From contig JAIZWL010000007.1 of assembly GCA_021498125.1 (NCBI GenBank), forward strand, positions 1 through 64,000: a DNA stretch of 64,000 bases, given 5' to 3'. The notes under the pieces were generated by a model. That model had not been told where the DNA came from. It searched no databases and worked only from the letters and a program-made list of their open reading frames with translations. The DNA comes from Candidatus Thorarchaeota archaeon. Lineage in GTDB: Archaea > Asgardarchaeota > Thorarchaeia > Thorarchaeales > Thorarchaeaceae. Of this stretch, positions 54,347 to 62,700 are shown piece by piece; the first letter of the stretch is position 1, and every line of letters starts with the position of its first letter. Both the position numbers and the translations under genes were made by a program.

Positions 54347-55059
54347 ATGATCCTTATCTTTTCTCTGAACAATTTTGGCATCTTGGTCTCAAGCATTCGG
54401 TAACACGGGCCGTGATCTCTGACGGTGCCATCGCTTTTTACATGCATTCGCCAATCAAATGTAATATCGCCATTCTCTATGAGTTCAATACACTTCGTGA
54501 TGTCCGCGTTGGCAAGTAGATATGCTTCATCATATCGAAAGAATTCTTCTTTCCCCTCTCGTTTCCTCTCCGCAATTATCAAGACCAAGTTTGAGACTTT
54601 CCTCGACAGTTTGTCTTCTAGTGACTGAAAGTCTTGGGAGGCAACGATCTCATCGTTATGTGAGAACAGAATTCTCTCGTTGTCCTTATCAACTATCATC
54701 TTCCAATGACGGTTATTCTCGCTGATAGCATCTAGTGTAAGGTATAGTGCTTGTCTATTCCGTTTCTCATCCCAGTATCCATGGGCTTGCATGAACTCGG
54801 CCCGGCTCTTGTACTGATGCAACTTCGGGGCCTTTGACATAAGTGTGATTGGTGTCTTAGAATCGCGTCGTGTTGTCTTGATCTCCAGTAGTCCCCAATC
54901 GGGTAGGGCCACATTTGTCTCCGGAAGGCCAAGAAGCCCTTCCATTGTGTGACCAACTCCGGTATTGCCCTTCCTATACGATCGAATCCATCCAACATCC
55001 CGGATCTTTTCAATTCTTCGTACAAGTTCCTCCAGTGTCATTTCAGGAATCGAAGTCAT
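54343..55059 (-). CDS. Restriction endonuclease, MvaI/BcnI family
   Basis: A 238-residue type II restriction enzyme. The family start is RRIEKIRDVGWIRSYRKGNT, then GVGHTMEGLLGL with Glu40, then ALPDWGLLEIKTTRRD holding the PD-(D/E)xK site: Asp54, Glu59 and Lys61, the same spacing as in MvaI. Known relatives cut CCWGG or CCSGG as monomers. The gene faces the methyltransferase and ends against it. This tail-to-tail order, with the four-base overlap, leaves each gene its own promoter. The site is probably a short CC-GG-type sequence, by family. Confidence 0.88.
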   Translation of the reverse strand: MTSIPEMTLEELVRRIEKIRDVGWIRSYRKGNTGVGHTMEGLLGLPETNVALPDWGLLEIKTTRRDSKTPITLMSKAPKLHQYKSRAEFMQAHGYWDEKRNRQALYLTLDAISENNRHWKMIVDKDNERILFSHNDEIVASQDFQSLEDKLSRKVSNLVLIIAERKREGKEEFFRYDEAYLLANADITKCIELIENGDITFDWRMHVKSDGTVRDHGPCYRMLETKMPKLFREKIRII

Positions 55060-55332
55060 TTACATGCCTCATGTAGATTTACTATCTGGTAGAGGTTAAG
55101 TCTTCTGAGACCCTTCCTGTGATTGAAAGATGGTTCTCTTTGGCCGGTGTGGTTAGCGAAGATCCTCCCGTGTTCGACTTTAGATATAGGCCGGCATAAG
55201 GCATTCAGAGGCAATCACCATCTTTAGCACAACTCACTCTGTTCTATGTTCGAGTCCACGGCTCTTCAATATCTTCTTGATTTTTGACCGATCGATCATT
55301 CTACTGCTCAAAATGTGCTGCTTTATTGTTAA

Positions 55333-55342
55333 CGCATATATA
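55333..55342 (+). promoter_or_regulatory. TATA-like box of the fourth beta-helix gene
   Basis: GCATATATAC ends about 13 bases before the ATG at 55355. This spacing suggests a leaderless or nearly leaderless transcript and supports that start over the upstream ones. Inferred from spacing alone. Confidence 0.35.
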
Positions 55343-55354
55343 CAAACTTGTGCC

Positions 55355-57316
55355 ATGCGAGAATGGGGTGTTATCTTGAAGGCAGATGCGCCAACCACCA
55401 AAATAGTCTTAACCATATTTTTTGTAATAATATTAACAACAACTATGCAACCTATACGTAACTCAGTTTCTCTGAGTGCAGTGCCATCTGAACATGATCT
55501 GGAACCTCCATCAGTATCTGGGAGTTCATTCCAGTACTCTCTGGCCTTTACCCCGCATGGTCCGATCACTATCACTTCAAATGCGGACTTTGCTTCACAG
55601 GGCTGGCCGGGAAGCGGTACCAAGGCAGATCCGTACGTGATTGCGGGGCTAAATATCACTGCGACTAGTACGTGCATCGATGTATCACATACCGACGCCT
55701 ACTTTGTCATTCGTGATTGTTTTCTCACCAGTGATATTAGCAATAATGGAGTTGGGATCTCATTTGATGGGGTGAAAAACGGATTGATTACTGGCTGTCA
55801 CATCCGTAATGGTTCTTACGGAGTGTCATTCTCATCCTCATCGGATAATCTCATCAGGAATAACACGTTCACTGAGAACGGGTGGGCTGGTGTCGGTCTC
55901 AAATCCTCGTCGAATAACCTCATCGAGAACAACACGTTCACTGCAAACATATGGGCCGGTGTATCATTTTCGTCCTCGTCGAATAATCTTATCGAGAACA
56001 ACACGTTCACTGCGAACGGATACGCAGGTGTGTCATTATCGTCCTCATCATACAATGCCGTCGTTGCTAATGCAATTTCTGAGAACGGGATGTATGGTGT
56101 GTCGTTCGTATTTGCTCCGAACAACACCATCGAGAACAATACGATCACTGCGAACGTGTTGATTGGTGTGGATTTGGATTCTTCTTCGAATTGTCGCATC
56201 AATCATACAACATTTGTGAATAATGGTCTTGTAATCGATGCCTCTTCTGTGGACGACTGGTATCAGCAGATCAGTTCCGACACGACCGTGAACGGAAAGC
56301 CTTTGGGCTACTTCTGGAACCTGACCAGCGGCACTATCGATGGGAGCCAGTATGGTCAGGTGATCCTTGCCAACTGCACAGGAGTACGGGTGGAGAACGG
56401 TCAGTTCAATAACGTATCAGTGGGAATCCAACTGGGCTTCTCATCAGGTACGACCATTGTTAATAATACCATCACCGCGAACGGTTGGAATGGAGTGTCC
56501 TTTTCATCTTCATCCAACAACACTGTGAAAGATTGCGTTATTCGGTCGAATACTGTTAATGGCATGACTTTCGTTTCCTCGTCGAATAACGAGATCGTGA
56601 ACAACACGGTCAGTTTGAGCAAATATGGCGTATACCTTTACTATTACTCGTCGAATAACGAGATCGTGAACAACACGGTCAGCATGAATGAGTATGGGGT
56701 ATATCTCTCATATCTCTCGGCTAATAATACTCTCTGGCTCAATGCATTTGCATGGAATAATGTTAGCAATGGCTACGACGTGAATGATGACAATCATTGG
56801 AACAGTACGGACATCGGCAACTACTGGTCCGATTACAATGGTACTGGAGTCTACCACGTCTCAGGTAAGGGTGGCGCCATAGATTATCATCCTATCCAGT
56901 TGGTCGATACTATTGCGCCCTCGATCGATCATCCCTTGGATCTTCAATATGCTGAAGGCACAAGTGGGCATTCTATCACTTGGCATCCTGAAGACAAATT
57001 CCCCTCAAGTTACAAGGTCTACAGGAACGGAACCGTTGTGGGATTCGGAACCTGGGATGGAAGTCCGATCACTGTGGATGTAGATGGTCTTAGTGTCGGG
57101 TCTTACAACTATACGCTGGTCGTCTACGATTCAACAGGCAATCAGAACAGTGACACGGTCTTTGTCACAGTCACGGAAAACACGATCTCTTCAACAATGC
57201 CGCCTACCATTTCGGTCACTACATTCTTTATTATGGGTCCTTCCTTCATACTCTTGGCAGGACTTGGTATTCTCGTGGTGATCGTTGTAATTGTCTTAGC
57301 AAAGCGTAGGTCTTAG
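55355..57316 (+). CDS. NosD-type beta-helix surface protein with Ig-like domain, paralogue 4
   Basis: About 653 residues from the ATG at 55355. Signal peptide (about 16-33), entry motif DFASQGWPGSGTKADPYVIA, then a parallel beta-helix whose turns include five or more near-identical copies of SSSNNLIENNTFTANGWAG-type blocks (about 150-260) with matching DNA repeats. After about 505 comes an Ig/Fn3-like domain (YKVYRNGTVVGFGTWDGSPI), a Ser/Thr linker and a C-terminal membrane helix with KRRS. It differs from the other three by the Ig-like domain in place of the acidic loops. The DNA repeats at 55830-56040 make it prone to copy-number change. Confidence 0.85.
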   Translation: MREWGVILKADAPTTKIVLTIFFVIILTTTMQPIRNSVSLSAVPSEHDLEPPSVSGSSFQYSLAFTPHGPITITSNADFASQGWPGSGTKADPYVIAGLNITATSTCIDVSHTDAYFVIRDCFLTSDISNNGVGISFDGVKNGLITGCHIRNGSYGVSFSSSSDNLIRNNTFTENGWAGVGLKSSSNNLIENNTFTANIWAGVSFSSSSNNLIENNTFTANGYAGVSLSSSSYNAVVANAISENGMYGVSFVFAPNNTIENNTITANVLIGVDLDSSSNCRINHTTFVNNGLVIDASSVDDWYQQISSDTTVNGKPLGYFWNLTSGTIDGSQYGQVILANCTGVRVENGQFNNVSVGIQLGFSSGTTIVNNTITANGWNGVSFSSSSNNTVKDCVIRSNTVNGMTFVSSSNNEIVNNTVSLSKYGVYLYYYSSNNEIVNNTVSMNEYGVYLSYLSANNTLWLNAFAWNNVSNGYDVNDDNHWNSTDIGNYWSDYNGTGVYHVSGKGGAIDYHPIQLVDTIAPSIDHPLDLQYAEGTSGHSITWHPEDKFPSSYKVYRNGTVVGFGTWDGSPITVDVDGLSVGSYNYTLVVYDSTGNQNSDTVFVTVTENTISSTMPPTISVTTFFIMGPSFILLAGLGILVVIVVIVLAKRRS

Positions 57317-57367
57317 CTGGTCTCATGCAGCAGATTATCTAGGGGTGGTCCCTTATGATGGGGGCCT

Positions 57368-57389
57368 CCTCTAGAGGTATTTTTTTTTT
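57368..57389 (+). terminator. Palindrome plus T-run terminator of the beta-helix gene
   Basis: CCTCTAGAGG (57368-57377) is a perfect palindrome, followed two bases later by a run of ten T (57380-57389) on the plus strand. This is 52 bases after the stop of the beta-helix gene and fits an archaeal or intrinsic-type stop. On the minus strand it lies beyond the TnpB-like gene's 3' end and would be A-rich there, so it does not serve that gene. Confidence 0.6.
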
Positions 57390-57426
57390 CATGTCAATAA
57401 ATAGAGAATAGGACTGCCGTTGGCAA

Positions 57427-57495
57427 CCGTTGATTGTTAGTTGGACAATCTTGGACATGCCGTCCCGTCTGTCCGCCCAGCAACGGCACTGGGCA
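57427..57495 (-). ncRNA. Omega/re-RNA scaffold at the 3' end of the TnpB-like gene, copy A
   Basis: Read on the minus strand, this stretch covers the last 19 codons and the stop of the TnpB-like gene and eight further bases. It matches the three copies at 2291, 6327 and 6511: GTGCCGTTGCTGGGCGGAC, then GTCCAAGATTGTCCAACT and AACAATCAACGG. CCGTTG (plus 57481-57486) pairs with CAACGG (plus 57427-57432). In characterised TnpB systems the guide RNA overlaps the 3' end of tnpB and the guide lies just past this scaffold; here it would begin at 57426 and read TTGCCAACGG. Because the copies elsewhere are not coding, the conservation is on the RNA or DNA level, not the protein. Confidence 0.6.
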
Positions 57496-59614
57496 CATAG
57501 ATGATATTCCTTGCGGCGTTCACATCCGCATGGAGTTCCGCCTCACAGTGCGGACAGTAGAAGTACTCGCCGCCTCGCCGCTCCTCTCTCGCCCCCGGCC
57601 ACTCGATCCTGTAGCCTCGCTCTCCGCACGCACTACAGGTCTGCGAGGTCCACTTGGGGTTCACACTCCACACCCCTCCATACTTGTGGCCCAGCTGCTG
57701 CCTCATGTACACTATGGTCTCCCATATTCTGGCCCACAGGTTCGTACTCAGCGCCCAGGACAGGCCTCTCTTTCCAGCGGGCGGCGTGTAGTTCTTCAGG
57801 CTCTCGAAGACCAGCGTCCGCACCTCGTGTTCCTCACACCACCACACCGCTCGTGAGGCCACCTGTCGTGCGATCTCTCTGTCCAGTCTTCGTATCTTTC
57901 TCCAGACCGCCGCCAGATGCCTCATCTTCTTCAGGAGAGGCCCGGGATACTGCTGTCTATATTCGCTTGTCCCCATCTTTTTTGTCTCTGTCTTTGACTC
58001 CCAGTTCCTCTTTTTTCGTGCCACCTCTCCGCTCAGCCATCGGGTCTCCTGCCGGAGCGCCTCTCGTCTTTCCAGCAGGCCTGTCATCTCGATGATCTCA
58101 TCGACATACCTGTCTTTTCCCGTACTCACCGAGACCACCAGTGGCACACGAACCCCGCGGTCGGCTCCGGCACGTCTGTGATACTCTCTCTCGCCGATGG
58201 TCTTCGCAATGAGTTCGCGATGCGGTGGCAGGAAGGGTATCTGCAGGACGACCCGCTCCCCCCTCATGATTATACGTGGAGGAGCACTGCGTCGTGCGAG
58301 CCTCAGTCGTGCGACCCGTGTCTTCAGTCGCTCGATCTCTTCAGGGTCGCCCTTTCGACTCTTGAGGCGCGTGAGGCGATACACTGCGTGCTGGAGTTCT
58401 ATGGTGTTCACGAGCTGCATGTGCTGGTCTCTCATCTTTGCAGCTCGGAACCGTAACTGACGTGCGCGCCCCTTCTTTCCGTGCATGGCTGCATCCCGTG
58501 CCTTTCGCTCATCTCTCTGTGCGGCACGGACCAGCCAGTCGAGAAACCGGAGGGTCAGGGTCTGCACGCGATAGGGGGAGGACTTGTGTTCGCGTCCACG
58601 AATGGGGCGAGGAAGCTTCAGGTGGAAGAGGACCTCGTTCTCGCGGTCCCTGTCGAGGCTGAACCAGTAGCCCTGTCCGGGCATGTTTTCCGTCGAGGCT
58701 GAAAAATCACAGACTGCCGAGAGCATGAGCGGGGTCTCGAACGGGTAGCCGTTTTTTAGCCAACCGCGAATCGTATCTCTTGCGAGTGAGAAACTAGAAG
58801 GGTCCTCTCGTACGTACTTGGAGACACGACGACGTTGGCTTGTCCGCCAGCCAAGTGGTTCGCCTCTCGACCCGAGAAGTTCATGGTCGAGCCGCTTTCT
58901 CAGCTGTTGTGCTGCGGAGAGGGCATAGTAGTACGAATTCCCATTCTTTTTCTTGAGGGTGTCCTTCATCAGTTGGATGAGTTGACGGGGGATGTACTTG
59001 TTGCCTAAGAGGCGTCTGAGCAGGTCTTGATCATTGTTCAGGACTTCCAGCCCCGCTATTAATAACTGTCGCCTCATCCAGTCACTCTGGACAATTCTTG
59101 CTGCTTGTTCTAGTGCGTTCCGATAGAGCCGTTCATACGTCTTCTCGCGGATTGCCTCATTGTCCTTGTAAGCCAGAGCGCTATTGCGCTTCAGAACTAC
59201 GTAGCCATGGCCTGCTTTCTCAACCAACTCTTCTCCCAGTCGCTCCAGTAGTTCCTTGTCACTATAGACTCTGGAGAGCACGTCATTTACTATCTCTACA
59301 TACTTCTCAAAGTGTCCTGATAGCACATTCAGATCTATTCTCTCTACTTTTCGTCCGTGCTCTCGTGAGAGCATCTCTTGGATTTCCTCGTTCCACCTTC
59401 CTCTTCTAAATCGGGGGTCCGGCTGTCGCCCCTTTCCTTTTCGCAAGACTACTCTCTCAGAAGAGTTCAATGTGAACTCTTCAATCAGATAGGTTAGACC
59501 AGTATGGATAGACGACCACCTTATTAATCTGTCATTCATTGTCTTTTGCATTGCTTGCGTCCGCGAATGACACCGGACTGTACCTGTGGTCGTCATTTCT
59601 CTTCGCTCTTTCAT
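57437..59614 (-). CDS. Large TnpB/Cas12-like RuvC nuclease
   Basis: A 725-residue nuclease; ordinary TnpB has about 400. The C-terminal third holds all parts of a split RuvC site: Asp485 in RAGADRGVRVPLVVSV, Glu604 in TLVFESLKN, and Asp697 in HADVNAARNI. The zinc ribbon is complete: CSACG (Cys660, Cys663) and YCPHC (Cys687, Cys690). The first 480 residues are helical, basic and unrecognised, and make it Cas12-sized. No TnpA gene lies nearby and no CRISPR array is visible. The gene is divergent from the giant ORF at 59750 with a 135-base gap that must hold both promoters. RNA-guided DNA cutting is inferred from family and from the scaffold at its 3' end. Base composition is GC-richer than the neighbours. 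Confidence 0.85.
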   Translation of the reverse strand: MKERREMTTTGTVRCHSRTQAMQKTMNDRLIRWSSIHTGLTYLIEEFTLNSSERVVLRKGKGRQPDPRFRRGRWNEEIQEMLSREHGRKVERIDLNVLSGHFEKYVEIVNDVLSRVYSDKELLERLGEELVEKAGHGYVVLKRNSALAYKDNEAIREKTYERLYRNALEQAARIVQSDWMRRQLLIAGLEVLNNDQDLLRRLLGNKYIPRQLIQLMKDTLKKKNGNSYYYALSAAQQLRKRLDHELLGSRGEPLGWRTSQRRRVSKYVREDPSSFSLARDTIRGWLKNGYPFETPLMLSAVCDFSASTENMPGQGYWFSLDRDRENEVLFHLKLPRPIRGREHKSSPYRVQTLTLRFLDWLVRAAQRDERKARDAAMHGKKGRARQLRFRAAKMRDQHMQLVNTIELQHAVYRLTRLKSRKGDPEEIERLKTRVARLRLARRSAPPRIIMRGERVVLQIPFLPPHRELIAKTIGEREYHRRAGADRGVRVPLVVSVSTGKDRYVDEIIEMTGLLERREALRQETRWLSGEVARKKRNWESKTETKKMGTSEYRQQYPGPLLKKMRHLAAVWRKIRRLDREIARQVASRAVWWCEEHEVRTLVFESLKNYTPPAGKRGLSWALSTNLWARIWETIVYMRQQLGHKYGGVWSVNPKWTSQTCSACGERGYRIEWPGAREERRGGEYFYCPHCEAELHADVNAARNIIYVPSAVAGRTDGTACPRLSN

Positions 59615-59749
59615 TCTTACTCATTCTACTTATACTCCACTTTCCCTTATTAATCTATCAAGCAAAAAGGGCTATTATGCCAATATTTGGCTTATAATGC
59701 CATGATAGACCGATATTCAGTATTCCAAACAATGTGGAATTACTTATAT

Positions 59750-62700
59750 ATGACTACAAGCATAGCCATGGTGAACAACTTGCCACGACGAAGTGCCAAC
59801 CCGCGACCGAACGAGGTCCTCATCCAGTCCATCTATACGGGACTCTCGGCCGTGGCACGGATGGGCTCGACACGCGCAAGATATGGAAACCCCTGCCTCG
59901 CAGAGGCCATGGAGTCCCTCTGGCGACGGGCACGAACACGCTATCGCAGGTCGGGCACGGGGCGGACACGCGACTTCTCGCCGATCAGAAATGCAGAACC
60001 GAACCTGCGACGCCTCTTTCTCAAGATGGTCTGGAATAGTACTCGCAGATACGGAAACGTAGAACGTAAGAGAGTCTACTCATGGAGAGAGGGGACAGTT
60101 GGCCCCCTCAACGCACTATTGAACTATGCAGGCGCACGACTGCGAGAGCTGGCAGTGACACAGTATCCCTTTCCCGAACCGAAGAAGTATCAGATCAGGG
60201 AATATCGTGACGGGCGGCAAGTGGTCCTCAACGAGCATATGGCAGGGTTGAGAGGAGAAGACGATGGTGCGGTCAAGACCTATTGGCGGGCGGGCTATCC
60301 GACCTCCCGGACCTATCCCCGTGTCTTCCTCGCGCATCCCACCCTTCCCTCCCTGGACTTTGTGGACATGATCCGGGCTCACGTCGTGGAACTGGTGCGC
60401 CAGTGCTTCATTCACAATGTCCCACGGACCATTGCACAGGCATACATCGACAGGCTCATCCACGAACTCGCTCCCTTTCTGGAATATGTCTATACTGGTG
60501 GAGAGAGGGGACGCAAGGACTTCTTTCCCGAGGCAGACCGGGAACTGCGGAACATCGTCCTTGAGATAAGAGCAGAGTACGGCGTCAGAGCGGGGAGAAG
60601 ACAACGCATGAGTAGATTGGTACGGGAGTTTCAGACTGCCTCCGCCAATATCGAGACCCTGCGACAGAACGCCCTCCACGCCCTGAAGGAATTGGAGGAC
60701 ACGGAGGCTATCGCACAGGCACAGGAGATCCTCGACCAGATCGACCGGGCCAACATCGGAGAGGCGGATGTGGACCGCCTTATGGAACGGGTCACGACGC
60801 TTGCCCAACATCAGGGCACCGACTGGCATCGGATGCTCCTCAGCGGCCTGCCACATCCCGCCTCACTGAAGTCCGTGGTCCTTCATGGCGATGGACTCCT
60901 TGATAGGCCTTCAGACACGCTCTTCGTGGCAGAGCTGTCCGTCCTCGGCGAAGGCGCGGGCGCTGCCGACATCGTCCTCTTTCTGAGAAGAATTATTGAT
61001 GAGAGGGTGGTGTGGACGCCCATCGCAGTGCTGGAGATCAAGACCAAGTCGGCCTTTGACTTCACTATTATTGGCATCAGGCCGCGCACAAAGAAGTATG
61101 ATACCCGTGTTCCTCATCCCATCATCGAGAGGCGGCCACTCACCGACTCGGAGTGGGAACGGGTCCTTCATTCGACACCCACGTTGAGCGCAGAACACCA
61201 ACTTGACCTGTACTCACGAGCCATCATACAGGAATACAGCGACCTAATCACAAACGACCCTCGACCACCCGGAACACTCTGGCAGGGTGTCATTCTGATT
61301 GATACGACTCAACGACAGCGGGATGAGGCGTACAGTCAGTTCATGGAACTCCTCAGAGGGCTGGGGGAGGAACTCATCGCTGGCGGTCCCGACCCCTCAC
61401 AGAGGACACTGTTTGCAGTATCGGGTTCAGACTCTCGGATCGCAGTAGTGGTGCTCCCCTCTACACGACAGGGGAACGCGCCACCACCCGTGAGAGAGAA
61501 CAGAACGGGACCGCCACCAACCCTACCGGAACAGGATCCCTTTGCTCAACGAAGGGACCACAAGGCGTTCTTCACCCTGTACGTGTCCGTGGCGTCGCCC
61601 ACCTCCTATGGCCCGGCTGCGACCACTGTAGCCACGCGATGGCACCTGATCAATCATCTTGACGAATTGTGTTCTGGTCATAGGCCACCCCCCACGATCG
61701 TGTGGCTCGACTTTCGAGGTGTCTATCCCACAGAGGGCCACAGAACACTCCTCTATCGTCGTCTCGGTCTTCATTCTGTGAACGTTAGGGGCGGCATCCC
61801 ACGAGACCGTCTGAGGCGACTACGAGGACTGGTGGATCACATCCACTTCGTTGATATCCATGAGGCAATGAATGTCTTCCTGCGCGAACCCACGGGGAAC
61901 AACCTTACAGTTCTGAAGGGCCACATGGCCGACATACTACAATCATATGGGAACGGGAGCACGGTCATCATCCTTGACGGCTGGAGTGAACTCTCACGCC
62001 TCCGCCCCCTCTCGAACGGTACGCTACGTGTCCTTGAGGAACGACTGGTCCGGTGGCTCGACGGAGAGAACAGAGAGGTCCTCTGGCTTGACACAGGCGT
62101 GCCGGACTCGCGTATGGACCCCGTTTTTCAGAAACACAGGGTTCGCCCCCTTCCACATGACTCCCCCCGGGCAAGAGTACTGGATGAGATCATCTGGAAC
62201 CTCCCCCTGCCGCCACGTGTCTTTGGCTGGCGTGCTCCCGTGGCCGAGGACGCCCGGGTCATAGTCCAGGACCTGCCCTCTGCGAGTAGACCGTGGAGCA
62301 CTGTTATCCATGTGCCGCAGCTGACGGGGTGGAGCGCACGGTTCAGAGCCGCCACCGTGGACAGACGCCCGGTCCTCGATATGACCAAGGCCGAAGATCA
62401 GACTGGCCAGCGCGAACGACCCATGTACGGCAGAGGAGTCACCCTCTCAAGCATCCAGTCCCCGTTCATCAACACCGAAGAACTCGTAGAAGCAGCCATG
62501 ACCCTGCTCCCAAGTCTGAGCCGTTCCCGTTCCCATGGGCCGGGCCTCCCAGCAGTCCTTGAGGCACATGGCGAGCGTGTGGAGTTAGACCAGCGACCAC
62601 TACCACCACCTTCTCGCTCAATTAGACCTCCATCAGAGAAGGCTGCCACGACCGACAGGTACGACAGACTGGAGGCGCGCCTCACCCTGCGGCCGCAGAT

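Noticed and set aside
55240-55275. tRNA-like T-loop (GTTCGAGTCC)
   Set aside because: The flanking bases do not form the T stem and no acceptor or anticodon stem can be drawn around it.
57511-58095. Long plus-strand open frame opposite the TnpB-like gene
   Set aside because: It lies wholly inside the nuclease gene on the other strand; its serine- and proline-rich product looks like the shadow of a GC-rich arginine-rich gene.
59615-59749. Left-end copy of the omega-RNA element or a TnpA gene upstream of the nuclease
   Set aside because: The 135-base divergent gap holds AT-rich promoter-like sequence only; neither the TTTGTAGGA block nor any transposase frame is present.
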